From Stichopus chloronotus (lineage: Eukaryota; Echinodermata; Holothuroidea; Aspidochirotida; Stichopodidae), in assembly GCA_021234535.1 (NCBI GenBank), contig CM037836.1, positions 30,196,769-30,260,768 of the forward strand: a stretch of 64,000 bases of DNA. Direction: 5' to 3'. The translations under genes were made by a program, and so were the position numbers. Of the stretch, positions 49,397 through 61,821 are shown piece after piece. Position 1 is the first letter of the stretch, and the number at the start of each line of letters is the position of its first letter. The notes beneath the pieces were generated by a model. That model had not been told where the DNA came from, did no database searches, and was given only the letters and a program-made list of their open reading frames with translations.

Positions 49397-52300
49397 AAAC
49401 TTGTTGACAACTATCAACATTCCCAAAAGACCTGCAAATAAAGAATATCTTCTTTTTTCTTTTTTTTTTGTTTCACAACTAATTCATGACTTGTAACCTC
49501 TGCAGCAAAATTATGTAATTTTTTTTTTTCTTTTAAGAGTGTGAAATCTATTGGAAATGTAGTAAGAACTTTGTCTAAAAATGTGCTTAAGGTGAAGCTT
49601 CTTTCATTTTGACCTGAGAGTAGCAATTTTCTCCATTAAAAAAACATTTCTCATTTCATGTTAATGTAGCATTTGAGTACCACCAGCAGAGACAGAGAAT
49701 GGAACTTTGAAAGCACTTCACTCTTGTCACATCTCTTTTGTAATGACCTCTAATCATGTTGGATAATTGATTAACAAATAGTCAAGTTCTTTTGTAAATG
49801 AATGTTTGTTCCTTTGCAATATTTTTATCGGTGAAGACAAGATAATTGTTTTTGATAGCTTTGATTCAAGTTTACTTGGAAGAGAACTTAAAGTTCATTA
49901 TCTTACATTGAAGCAATGCAGCTTGTTCCTCCTAACCAGACACCCACCACCGATTGTGTTCAATGAATATTCATAACAGGGAACACATCTGTCTGTGCCC
50001 TCTTCCATTAAATTTGTCATAACATGTCTGTTTCAAAGATGGTTGGTAAAAGATTGACCTACAGCCAAAATTTTGACTATAAACATTCGTAACTGAAAAT
50101 TATGAAGTTTTAAAACCTCTAGATGACAGTGATACTTTCTTGCTGTTGAGTCAATTTCTATGGTAACATTTCCCCAGCAACAGTTTTTTGGCTCACTTGG
50201 AGCAAGGCTGCTTAGAAAAATATTGAAAGTCTTTCTTGCAACTCATTCTTGAAGCTGCAGATGGTTGTGAATATTTATCTTGATCTAAAACAGATAGATA
50301 AATCTGTCAGGCAATTCATAAAATAGTTTTCCAGACATCTTTATATAACATCTTGAATGTCAGTTTGGTTCGTGAAGAATCTAAGAAAGTTTTGTTTCCA
50401 CCCATTTCTTTGTTTCTTTTCATTGTCTTTTTATTTTCCTTTTTTTTTTCTTTTTGATGATAGCAAAATTCATCTTGAATGAAATTTTTTGGATGCAAAA
50501 TAGATCCAGTCAGAGAGAAAATCTTAATGGATCATCATTTGATTAATGCAAAGATGTTGATGATAAAAAAGAAGTTTATTTTTGTAATTCAGAAGAAGTA
50601 GAATGGAAAAGAACAAATTCATGCTTGTAATAAGATATAACAAGAAAGGTGTTAAAGAACTGATGTTAATGTGAGATCTAAAAAGAACTTTGTCAAAGAA
50701 TTGGTGTTAATCTTTAGGGAATTGTTAAGGGGAGGGATGAGATAGAGTTTATGTAAATGTATTGTTTCAGAGTTTGTGTGAGTGAACCATCAACTTCACT
50801 AAATTTCAGTTTTTCCTGCCAATCAAGCACATGTAAGATACAGGGTCTTTATCACAGATGGTTATATCATATTTATGCTGCCCAAAAGTTAATTGATCAA
50901 AAAGTTTGATTTTAGTTGTTGAAGTAAGGAAAATGGTCAATAGACCAAATTGTATCTCTCTTGCTAACATGTGATAAAACGTCAATCTCACCTTGAGGAT
51001 CATGTCATTCTTTGGCAAAATCTCAAGGAAAAAAAAAAGGTTGTATGGGTGAACTTAATCACCCATTAAAAATTCATTAATTTAACAAAAGCGAATGTCT
51101 GTATTTCTCCAAACCCCTGTAAGCTCAACATCATAAAATACAGTCTCACAGGGGTCAGTCATAGAGCCAAATTCTTCCCCTATATCTTAGAGCTGAGGCT
51201 AGGGGATCCATTGCTTGTTGTTTTTGGGGTTTTTTTAATTTTTATTTTGCTCTTACTTTCAGGAAATAAGTATACATTAAGACAAGTGTTATTTGAATCA
51301 TTATTGTTTGTGAATTATCAAACTGCAGTGTAGACTTAGCTGTAAGTCTTATTGTCATAATCATAATTATATTACCAGTCTCAGTCTAGATTATCCCAGG
51401 TCTGCTTTTGATCACTGAATGGTTACTTTAGTATGGCAGCACAGATAATTTATGGTGATTTGGTGTTTGTCAGCCGGTGGGTCCAACCGCAGCCTCTCGC
51501 TGTGACCAGAGTCAGATGGGTTCCGTTTTTAACATTCATGGAAAGAAGACCTCTCCTAGTGTAGTGTTCTGTGGTTGTCCCATGCTGCACAGGGTGGGCT
51601 AAAATGTTAGTAATGCCATTAATATTAAAAAATCATCTGTGAAAGATGTCATGAAATCCTTGAAAAATTATAAGAAAACATACAAGAATGGTGCATAACA
51701 TTGTCGTAAACAGGCAAAAATGAATGTTTATCTGTTTCTGGTTTAAGGGTATCAAAGCACAATGCTATTAAGTACTATTACTAGAGAGATATTTATATTT
51801 TAGGTAAACCAGAAGAAGAACTTTTGCCTTCTTTTGACTAAAAGGTTCTATGTCACTATATGATTAAGCCAAAGGTTTTTGAAACGTTTTTTTTTTTCAT
51901 TATGTTTTTCTTTCTTTAAGTGGTTTTGTAGCAGTTGTTAATTTGATGGTAGCTATCCAATATTAGTTTTTTTGAAGTATATACATAAAATTATGTATTT
52001 TATATTAGCCTACTTTCTTTTTGTCAAGTGTTTTTTTTTTTTCAAGGCATGGGGAGGAGGGGCAGGGGTCTGTATTATGGTGACATGAGACAGTGAGCCT
52101 GTTGCCTCTAGGGGGTTGACATGAATACTATTGCCACATGGCAATCTTGACAGAGCTATATTACATTCCATAGTAACAGCCATTTTTATGTTCTTCCAGT
52201 GAATAAGTGAACAAACATCAACATGTATAGGCTCTGTGTGGTACCTCAGAGAAAACTGGAAGGAATTGAAAACAAAGAAAATCCCTAACATCATAGTTTG

Positions 52301-53569
52301 TTGAAGGTTCCATGATGAAACGTGTAGAGCACAGTTCTACACGTTGTTACCCGCTGCTTTGTGATCCATACTCGAAATCTTCTGAGACCGCTATAGCCAT
52401 GCTCAGTACTGCTGCTCTGTTGCAAGATATGTGTTGGTGGGGGTAAGGGGAGGGGATGGTGTGCTACAAGATACATGCATTCAGTGGGTTGTGGGGAGGG
52501 GGCTGTAATTGTGACCACTTGTTGATGGAGATTTAAATTACGTGCCCAGATTTTCGTCTTTGGTGACGTTTTTTTCTGTCACGTTGTGTATTTCACGACA
52601 GATGTTTGAAGAATTCGCTCTTGTGCTAAATGGACACAAGGTACTGTTGTAGTTGTGACACTTTGTCCGCAGTGAATGGGAAGGTTCCTGATGTATATCA
52701 TTTTAGTGTATGGGAACTTCTACATAAAACACAAAAGGATCCCTTAATGTTAACAAATTTTCTTGCCAAAAAGTAGCAAAATAATTGTGATCATAATCTA
52801 TTACTGTGCTGTTCCTTTTTTTGTGTGGGTAATCACTCACTCTACCGTTAGATATATATACATAACCTCACCCCTGCCCCTCCACCCCATTTAATAGCAT
52901 TTGTATGTACATGTATTGAAGGGGCTGTACATGTGTTTTTTTTTTCTTTTTCAATTACTTATTTAAGCTAACAAAGGAAACATTTTTGCAATTATAATTA
53001 TATAAGGGAGGGAAAAATTGAGGTAATGTAAAAATGCTGAAATAAATAGGTCAATAACCTAATGTTCTTAATGTTTCCTTTTTCTTTGAGACACTCCATT
53101 TGAATAATAATCATAACTTAGCTGCCACTGGAGACCCCTACCCCCCCCCCATTCTGGTTTTCCTTGCTGCAATCTCTAGTCCACCGTTGCCCATATCAGA
53201 CAGACACACCTGTGATGATTTATTCTTCCAACATTATCATCCTGATGTTTTAACTTTAAAATATATGGGACATTCCATACACGACAGAGGTTTGTTTTCT
53301 GTATTTCCAGATTTATATACTTCAAAATATACCAGTTTTAGTATATTAATGTTGATGATAGTGGCACATCTCAAATCAACACACAGGCTACCACACTGTA
53401 GAGATGCCTGAGGCTTATGGACAGATCACATTTTAACTTTGCATTTTCTTGAAAGTCAAGAATTAATCGGAATACATGTACCATGTCTTACATGCTTTGT
53501 TTTGAGAAACATTCTTACAGGAACAAGCCGTTTTGGAAGATCGAATAATACGCCTTTCGACTAGATATT
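49397..53569. other. Convertase 3' UTR and intergenic DNA
   Basis: AT-rich with many T and A runs; the length of the 3' UTR cannot be fixed. No exon or RNA gene recognised. Confidence 0.6.
49437..49442 (+). terminator. Candidate polyadenylation signal for the convertase
   Basis: AATAAA lies 41 nt after the stop codon and is followed by T-rich sequence. It is the first canonical signal; other signals further down (for example ATTAAA near 49636) could be used for longer messages. Confidence 0.4.
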
Positions 53570-54060
53570 TATTGACCTTATTAAGGACAAAAAGCGTATT
53601 GTTCTTTGAGGAGGTCAAAGGTCACTTGGGGTCTACAGTGGTCTAATAGTGAAAACCTCGTAAACACGATATCTCAAGGTGGGAAACTTGTACAGTACAA
53701 TCTCATACTTAGTATGTGTGTGAGCCTTATTCAGGACAAGAAGCCTATTGTTTTTGGTGAAGGTCAAAGGTCATTTGGGGATCTTTGAAAACCTTGTAAA
53801 CAATATCTCAAGAAGGGAAGTTCGTACAGATTGCATTTTTATTATGTGGGTCTAACCTACTGAGTTTGTGTAGGTCTCATTTACGAGATATAGACGTGTC
53901 TTATTGAGTGCAAATAGCCTATTGTGTTTATGGAGGCCAAAGGTCATTTTAGATTAACAAGAATCAAGTCAAGACAACCTTGTAAACATATCTGAAGAAG
54001 GGAAGCTTGCACAGATTTGATATTTGGTACGCAGTGAAGTTCTGGGATAAATTTCTGTTG
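53570..54060. repeat. Tandem repeat, three ~160-bp units with DR1 motifs
   Basis: Units start near 53574, 53727 and 53896. Each has AGCCTATTGTT or similar, then AGG(T/C)CAAAGGTCA, AACCT(T/C)GTAAAC, ATATCT(C)AAG and GGGAA. The motif AGGTCAAAGGTCA is exact at 53612-53624 and 53761-53773; the third (53934-53946) has one change. Confidence 0.85.
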
Positions 54061-54389
54061 TATGCAGTTGTGCTTGTTCAGATTGATACCTAGAGGTATC
54101 AGTCATCAACTTAGGTAAGCAGATGTCATTGGACATTGCAATTGGTGATATGATGTATTACTTTTATGTTATAATAGCCAAGTATATTGCACTTCCTCGC
54201 CCTATGCAATATGAAGATTCATGAGAAAATTCCTCATATTGAATTCATCGAAATTACAATGCATTTGTGCATATTGGTGTACTTCTGCCTTTTTTTTTTG
54301 TAAAACTCTCCAGGTACAAAGTCATACATTAGCGATGTCTAATCCACCTATGCATCCATTGAAGTGAAGGTAGAGCACTATAAACCGAT

Positions 54390-54690
54390 TTCGTTTCGAG
54401 CGTCACGCGCGTGAGACGGTTGTTTGGTGAAGGCAAAACATACACAAGCGTAGGCCTATTTAAATCGCACTAACCACGAAGTGCTCGCTTTGCCATTCAA
54501 AACCAAAGAAACGCGTCAGCACGCAGCAGACGCGGACTACAGTTGTTTGGTACTTTTCAGATACAATTTAATCATAAAAGATGACTCAACGGTTTCCAAG
54601 CAACCGATATGTCTGTTCTGCCAATGTTTATAAAATGATCGCGCCGCCTACACGCGCGCCGCGTATAGCAACTATTGCGCGTCGCCTTGA
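54390..54690. promoter_or_regulatory. CpG-rich block, probable promoter of the unknown gene
   Basis: In otherwise CpG-poor, AT-rich DNA this block has dense CG steps (GTCACGCGCGTGAGACG, ACGCGTC, GATCGCGCCGCC, ACGCGCGCCGCG, TTGCGCGTCGCC). It ends about 450 bp before the in-frame stop and ATG of the unknown gene. No TATA box or defined factor site is claimed. Confidence 0.5.
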
Positions 54691-55136
54691 ATACAGATAA
54701 GGCTCTGTACTGGTCGTATCAGGTCGGTAGGAAAAACGATACGGATACGTTTAAATGAATATGCGCCCCGAGTTACGACACAAAGGATGTAAAATGCTAT
54801 TGGTTCTTGATGTTCTATTGTTGGCATTTGCAGAATGCGAACACTTACATAATTCAATATTGAGAGTTTGTCAATGAAATCGGAAAGTGAGTGGTATAGA
54901 ATATCATTGAAGTATGTATATATGACAAATCTCACATTGACGAACCGTCGCATCTCCGACTCGAAGCAAAGCATTGATATGAATTTAAGTAGCATACATT
55001 GAGGAACCAGTCGGCACCTCCTACCACACTAAAGAATCTCAACATCAGCTACATGCCAAGATACGACAAGACACGAGAAAGCTGACACGGGAGTAAATAA
55101 ATTAGGAGAAAGAAGAAAGGAATTTGTACCAAAAAC

Positions 55137-55300
55137 ATGGTCTCTGAAGATATTAAAATAGACCCGAAGGAGGAGAGAGCAGAAGCACAGAAGAGTAGAC
55201 AAGAAGATAAAGAAAGCTGCACTGAAAAACAATCTGATAATTCAGATCATGTTAAAATATCTACGCCTAGCCCTGAAGATAAAAAGAACCCATTTTATAA
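55137..55300 (+). CDS. Unknown gene, first coding exon
   Basis: 164 nt, phase 2 out, strong donor GTGAGT. It begins MVSEDIKIDPKEERAEAQ and ends KKNPFY. Without splicing the frame would stop two codons later, so the donor is needed. The initiator context is AACATGG, with A at -3 and G at +4. Confidence 0.7.
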
Positions 55301-58300
55301 GTGAGTGACGTTCTTACAATTAAATATAATCAGGCCAGTATGCAGCTTTTTCGGTGGGGGGGGGGTTCGATTTTATCACAAGTGGAACATTTTACCCGAC
55401 AATTATGACCGACAAATTAAAACTCATTATATATGTTGCTAACGTACGCCTACTATCATAGGCTGAGCGGAACTCCAGATCTTGTGAGGGGGGGGCTCGT
55501 CCGAACCCCCTGAACCCCCCCCCCCGGGATACGGGCCTGATAATATACTTAAATGCACGCAAATTAATATGCAGACAAACACTGGGAAAAGACTTCCTAC
55601 AGTGGACGTGCGTTACGCACGAGATTCAACAACTGTCTTTTCTATTGGATGGTTCAAAAGTTTTCTCACTTGCTTTGATTTCAATTGCATGGTTGGCATG
55701 AATGAAACTTGATGTATATAAATTGTAGAGAATTGTCAAGGTTTAGTGTCCATATTACTTCGATGCTTATAGGCACCACCAGACCAAGTAAAATAGAAAC
55801 AAGATTGAATCTCAACAATTATTTTGCACTAAAATCCAGTTACTTGAATAGTTTTAAAATAGCCGATCACATGTCAACGCTTTTTATGGCGACAGAGTCT
55901 GTAACAGACAGGATTCTCTATTTGTATTGTGATGTCATGGAAATAATCGTCTGCATTAGTCTGCAAGTCAGAATCAATAAATGATCCAAATCATTTGCAA
56001 CATTTGGACTCGACAACTTTTTCAATCAAGCATAAAACAGACTTTAAGAGAATGTGGTAAATGAAACGTTTCAGCGTTTCCTGAAACATCAAGTATAAGA
56101 TGCTTTTCTATAAGTAGAGGAGTGGTGGTTCCTGTCAATTAGATGACTGACATTTGAAGAAAAAAGAAATTTTACGTTTGACGAGTCTTGAAAGCTTAGT
56201 TACACAAATTGCACACCAGATTCTAATGGTCATCTTTACTCAGATATGCGGTCGGGTGGCAGAATTATAATGGCGCATGCTCAGACGATCAAGAGTTTGA
56301 TGAACTACCCCGTGGACGGTCAAAGCAACGAGTTACAAGAAAGGCAATTAAATACAAGAGGAAAAATAACGACCATAATAACAGGAAAGGTAAAATATAA
56401 ACTCTTAAGAATTATTGTATATCGGCTGTAAAGGAATTCTCAACCATCACTTTTAATGTCACGTGAAAAGACACATACAATTTACACATGTTTTTATGCA
56501 ATTCACCGTTCTTACTTTCAGAAAATATCTCACAAAATTAGGAAAATGAACTACTAGTATAGCAGCCAGACTTCCGAGCCTGGTGAGAGAAATCAATCGG
56601 TTGTGACGTAGTACCGGCAAAATCTTGTGTCTTTTTTGTTATCGATATGGTCATCAGAGAGGGTTGCGACATGCTTCTGATCTAGTATTCCGTTATGGAA
56701 CCTTAGTTTCACAAAAGAAACATGTTACTGAATGAAGATATTCATGTTTCCGTAAACGTTGAACGGAAGGCTTTTTGCGTCGTAAATCCCTTGCTTGGAA
56801 CAAAAAAAGTGACAAGGGGGGGGGGGGGCAAAATTTGTCGGTCTACGTCACACAAATCCTCAGGCTGGTACTAAAGCCAAACATTCAAAGCGGTGTTCAT
56901 TAACTAGGGTAGCTTTTACGGGAGCTTTTTCGGGCAAAGTCGTTATGTTTAAGTACGTTACGATACGTTCTCGTGTTGGCGGTGAATTTCTTTTAGATAA
57001 TAACGCCATAAAATGAACAATAAGTTTGGAATCTTCCCAAATCCTCGTATTGAAAATTTGTAACCATGCACACCAAAGGCATAGATTCAAGGTTCGTAAA
57101 ATGACATCGAGATTTCTGTCATAGACACCCCAATACGTTTGGCTGTCAATACGTTTAGACTTCATTACTTTTTCTGTATCTTGAGTTCGTTCCGTTCGTT
57201 CGCATCGGACCTTTATAGTTGTATGTTCTTTCCCCCCTTCCAGGAAGAGCATCTCCACAACAGTATCATGGATTTCACGATTCCGGTGACGATGTTGTCT
57301 GTGAAGATCCCAGAACGTCCAGTAGATCAACGAATAGAAAGAAGCAGACTTCACATCATCCATCACCATGTAGGACTAATCGTGATCGTATCGTATCCGT
57401 GTCGAGTGAGACGATTCGTGAATTGAGTGAAGCCATCAAGGGACGCAACCGAAGGTCCGATCAGAAGTACAACGTTACGTCTGAGGATGACCTTCGTCGG
57501 TTCCGCCAGAAACCCCAAAAGTTCAACTGGTTTGACGTCTTTCTGAGAGGGGGGTCAAAGAAAAAGCAGAAGGCAAAACGGAGTGACATATACGTGATCC
57601 CCAAATTAGTTCAACATTCAAATTTGACAGCCGAAGAACTTAAGTACATCAGCCTGTGCGTGGAAGCAGAGGAAGCTTTAAGTAAGCCACTGCCCCTGGC
57701 CTCAAATAAGGCTGTCTACAAATACTGGCTGAACAAGTACGGTATCGCTCTGATCGGTTTACTCTTCATCGATTCATCGGACTTTGATACCAACGATGAG
57801 GAGGATCAGGAAGAGGAAGAAACAAACCACAAGAATACCAAGAGAAAGAAAAAGGAACTTGAAAGTCAGAAACGTCCACCAGTAGGAGGAATTTCAAGAA
57901 ATCGCCCATCTGCTAACACCGAAGACCTGCATCTCATGTTGACCGAGGACAATGGACATCCTGAGTCAACAGCTCCAGAGAATCCACATGTAAAAGGCAA
58001 ATGTACTTTAGGAGATGTTCGTGAGCTGTCGTCCCACAATGAATCCACATCAGCAGCACACTATCCTTCGAACATTCACTGTGTTCATATAGATATTTCA
58101 AATAACAGTGTTAATCTTGACACTCCATTTCTAAAGACAGATACGTCATACTTTGATAATAGGCCCACATGTGAGCAGATGATTAAAGTTAAAACCATGG
58201 CGAGAAAGATCAACGAAAAATCTAACTTGCCGGACGTAAACGTAGAGGAGCTCTTGGCAGTAACTGGCAGTCAGGAAAAAGACACAAATAGATTGATTCA

Positions 58301-58925
58301 GGAACATAATATTCTTAAGAAGTGCTATGAAGCAACCGAGTCTTCACCGGATTCTTCTTTTATTATTGAAGAGAGTAGATTGAAAAGACAACCAAGGAAG
58401 CGTATGTACATCCAGTGCAAATATCAAGGGATAGATACCTCCCCTGTTTTACATAATCCCAACATTGGATGTTTAAATTTACTTATTCCTCGACCCCCTT
58501 CTGATCTGAAGGGACCAAAGAAACCAGTTTGGCATCGGAGACTGATTTTTCCGACAGAATTTACGCAAAGGTCTTTGATAGCTGTATCTGATTCTTTAGA
58601 AACTCAACCCTTTTTTGATGTATGTTCGATGAACAATGACATTGTAAACGAAAAAGACTCAAAGAGTACTTCAACGGATGGTGATATCTGCAACCAAACT
58701 GATGATAGTCATGAAGGATGCAACCACTCTGACTTAATCCGTGCAGCACCAGCATCCATGCAAACTGTTTCTAAATCATCTCAACAACATACGGACGAGG
58801 AATTGTCTTGTGATCTAAAAGGGGATACCTTTAGGAAAGAGGATTACAGCCAAAGGCAAAAATGCACCGAGGAAGTCTCGGATGCAAATGTCGTTGAATC
58901 TGTCACCAACCTTGACTATGCGTAA
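55137..58925 (+). CDS. Unrecognised 663-residue charged protein, three coding exons
   Basis: Exons 55137-55300, 56244-56389 and 57244-58925 join in frame (donors GTGAGT and GTAAAA; acceptors ACTCAG and TTCCAG) into 1992 nt. The start is the first ATG after an in-frame TAA at 55098-55100, and a CpG-rich block lies upstream. No known family was recognised. The N-terminus is Lys/Glu-rich and exon 2 is very basic. The most compact part is residues about 195-285 (FNWFDVFLRGG, a KKKQKAKR cluster, then LTAEELKYISL and KYWLNKYGIALIGLLFIDSS). An acidic run (287-296) and a basic run TKRKKK (about 302-307) follow; both basic clusters could be nuclear localisation signals. The rest is Ser/Thr/Asp-rich and probably disordered. 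No signal peptide is seen, and the one hydrophobic stretch is too short for a convincing membrane segment. A nuclear or cytoplasmic protein is my inference. Confidence 0.75.
55301..57243 (+). other. The two introns of the unknown gene (around the 56244-56389 exon)
   Basis: Introns 55301-56243 and 56390-57243. G- and C-tracts at about 55350, 55488-55525 and 56817-56828; nothing else supported. Confidence 0.6.
56244..56389 (+). CDS. Unknown gene, second coding exon
   Basis: 146 nt, phase 2 in and phase 1 out; acceptor TTTACTCAG, donor GTAAAA. The frame set by exon 1 is open throughout: YAVGWQNYNGACSDDQEFDE, then LPRGRSKQRVTRKAIKYKRK. The other frames give short peptides only. The basic end continues into the Arg-rich start of exon 3. 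Confidence 0.65.
57244..58925 (+). CDS. Unknown gene, main coding exon
   Basis: 1682 nt, phase 1 in; acceptor CCTTCCAG; stop TAA at 58923-58925. This is by far the longest open frame in the window, which itself supports coding in DNA of this composition. Codon use is balanced and the residue composition (Lys, Asp, Glu, Ser) is steady to the end. It ends with VVESVTNLDYA. Confidence 0.85.
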
Positions 58926-58972
58926 ACTTCATGGACACTCAACATTGTCACATGATCAACACGATATACATA

Positions 58973-58992
58973 TATACACACACACACACACC
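58973..58992. repeat. (CA)n microsatellite after the unknown gene
   Basis: Short TATACACACACACACACACC run 50 nt after the stop codon. Confidence 0.8.
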
Positions 58993-59510
58993 AACCGTCG
59001 AAGTGACAGATAAGGAAACCATATCATTGACTACTACACAAATATCGCGAACAAGCACATCGCAAGTTGAACATAATGAAACACCGAACCTTCGAACCTT
59101 TGAAATAATCGAAGAAAAAGTAAGAAAATTGAAAAAGAATCTCAAAAGATATACATTAAACTGACAGAATTTCATCACTTTGGCTTGGACACTGAGGATA
59201 CCTAATTACTATTCTTCACCAAGATCGTATGTACAATCGCCATTGGAGTGTCCATCTCATCAACGACTGCAGTCACTGCACCAAGGTTCAGTGTACACCG
59301 ATGTTAGAGAAATATATAACAGCGGAGTTCCTCGTGCACCATTCATCCTGAGGTTGTTGCATTCGCTTTATCAATATCTTGCAATAACCACACGGTGCAC
59401 TAAATTAAGCATCAAATTTGATGAAATGACTGCGTAGATTTGCTAGCTTTTGAAATTTTCACTTCAAGTTATAAAATGAAATGTGTTGGTTGTTCAGTTG
59501 CAATGGCATG

Positions 59511-59516
59511 AATAAA
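59511..59516 (+). terminator. Candidate polyadenylation signal for the unknown gene
   Basis: AATAAA about 590 nt after the stop codon, in AT-rich sequence; further copies lie near 59570 and 59700. Which one is used cannot be told from sequence. Confidence 0.4.
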
Positions 59517-61102
59517 TATAAAAGTTTAATAAGATATTCCTCTATTTATATTTTAACGTCTTTCACAAAAATAAATATATGAATACACACAAAAAAAATA
59601 ATAATACAATCACAAAGCTATTCCGTCTTTTGAAGATACCTGCCTGTTCTGATACTCTCTCTCTATTACATCATCTGTAGCTATATTTTATGATATACAA
59701 TAAATTCATTTTAATCTTGCTTTTGACTTACATATTTCAAACTAATTATTCGTTACTTCGTTTCAGAAAAATGGTGTTTGAGACCAGAAATGAGTACATT
59801 ATAATGCTATAACTTTCTTCTAAATGAAATAACATTGATCATAGTGCTAATCTAAAGGATTTTTTTTTTTTGCACGATCGAAACATTAAAGTAAAAAATG
59901 ATATTATTAGAATTTTAGAGAAAAATACACCAAGAGCATGAATTTGTATGAAATGGTTGAACGTCATCCTTTTTTTAACTAGACCATCATTTTTTGTATA
60001 AAATATAATCACACTAAAAAGAGCTTCGTTTGTCCAAGAGATAGTCAAGAGGGAACTTACTGAAAGAATTCATGTTGGTTCCTAAATTGCGTTGTTCATA
60101 AACGTGTTGCTCGAATTAATTTTATTTGATTATGTATCGGTAAGGCAACAAACGGCCCGCAATTTGAGCAATTTCTCTTGAATTTGCAGAAACCCGCATA
60201 GCATAGGCCTAATCCAGATTTGATCGAATTTACATAACTGAAGTGATAGAACATTGTAGACAAAACAACTTGAGAAATTAATTTGATATATTTTTCTCCT
60301 CGTTTGAAGATAAGTAGTCGAAAAGGGCTCTTTTGTAACACCACTAAAATGCACACACAAAAGTATTTGTTTTATCTAAAGACTGAATAACAAATTTTAT
60401 GGTGAATGGATATAAAAAGAGAAAATTATGGCATACTTACCGTTAAGTAGAAGAAGATGAGGAGAAATGAACTGATGTTTTCCAGATATGGGTATCAATG
60501 TTATATGCTAGAGTTGTACGACACTAATATAACAACTTAGGTACAGTATATCTACGCCATGATCATCAGGTCAAAGGTTGAACACAGTTTTTATTATCAA
60601 CCTTTTTGGTGTTGTCAATCTAATTTAGTATGGTAGTGTTATCTTTACAAACAAGCAGTAGTGTTGATTTACGGTAAACTAAAGAAGCACGGGTCTGTCG
60701 AGAAGAAGATAACAATACTGAAGGCCAACAAATAATGACTAAGACACGGCATATACTATTGACACTATACGAGGACAGCACAATGTAAAACCTAATCTGC
60801 CTCATCTAGAAGAAATTCGACGAGAATATTGTTGGTCTATCGCTTATTTAACGTCTTCGTCAGTATACAGGAACTACTGAAGGCAATAACCAGCCAGGTG
60901 AGAATTTGAGGACTTTTAGCTATTGCATTGTTTGTCACTTGGAATTCGTATCTCTAACTTCTTCAACCGCTCTTCACAGCAACTTGTAATTTCGTCACTT
61001 GAAACTAAACCGATGTGGTTCAAATACTAGAACAATTTGGGTAATAGAGATTACATATAGCGACGAATGGCTGGGCACAGAAAGGGGGAGGTGACTTCTT
61101 CT

Positions 61103-61128
61103 GTACATTCACTGTTGAGTGAATGTAC
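61103..61128. repeat. Perfect inverted repeat (11-bp arms, 4-nt loop)
   Basis: GTACATTCACT / GTTG / AGTGAATGTAC. Could form a hairpin or be a palindromic site upstream of the transporter; no factor is assigned. Confidence 0.7.
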
Positions 61129-61317
61129 TTGAACGGGGATGCTATACCCCAGTGAGATTGGATCGGTCGCGGATCTGGAGTTCAGTTATAGCACAAACCC
61201 TTCCGTCAAGTAACCTGGTAATAAATGTATACATTTTGAACAGTTGATCCGAAAATGACCGGCAAAAAGTGTTTTCAATCTATTTTCTAAGCGGTGTGCT
61301 GTACGTGATATAGGTGG

Positions 61318-61520
61318 ATGAGGATAATAACCTCAGTAAGATTGCGAATCCATGCATCGTGGAACTGGAGTTTGATAAGACAAGCTTCTCAGTCAAGCTG
61401 CAAATATGTACCTTTTACAGTTGGTTTTGTCAATGATGACGAAGGAATGTTTCCACCTATAATTCCAAAGCGGTGTGGTAGTCCAGTTAGGCCCGGAGAC
61501 ATAGAGGACGGGGATATTAG
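61318..61520 (+). CDS. Possible upstream exon of the transporter gene
   Basis: An open frame from ATG 61318 reaches a donor-like AG/GTAGGC at 61521 in phase 2. Joined to the acceptor at 61799 it would read in frame (R-LPTFYAN-MELDEV) into the transporter. It would add a 75-residue N-terminal extension that SLC22 proteins normally lack. The frame match has a one-in-three chance, so this may equally be a 5' UTR exon or nothing. Confidence 0.25.
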
Positions 61521-61821
61521 GTAGGCTGAGAGAGGTGTGGGGGACTGGAGAGATGCTTGAAGTAATCCTCATTGTAAATTATATCATCGATGAATCGTCG
61601 CATTTCACGAAAACCAAATTATGGTTAAATCAAAATAATTGATTCTAGTTTTCACCCCCCCCCCCTCTTTCCCCGTCCGAAGAGTACAGGTTTTTAAGTC
61701 CAGTTGGTGTCGGGAATATTTTTGGAGGAATGTAGTCACTTCGAAATGAACGTCGTTGATGTTGTCAGTTCATTGCTTTTTGTTTTGGTTTGCTTTTAGG
61801 TTACCAACTTTTTATGCTAAC

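Larger units (their letters stand above)
58926..61317. other. 3' UTR of the unknown gene and intergenic DNA
   Basis: The first 500 bp carry a second-frame open stretch (58931-59437, one internal TGA) described among the findings. The rest is AT-rich, with an 11-bp perfect hairpin at 61103-61128. Confidence 0.6.

Noticed and set aside
56860..57369. 169-codon open frame on the minus strand
   Set aside because: It runs antisense to the start of the unknown gene's main exon and its intron, with no recognised motif; likely a shadow.
60431..60500. Minus-strand exon-like sequence with a GTAAGT donor and hydrophobic codons
   Set aside because: Stops a few codons upstream (TGA) and has no acceptor or partner exon in view.
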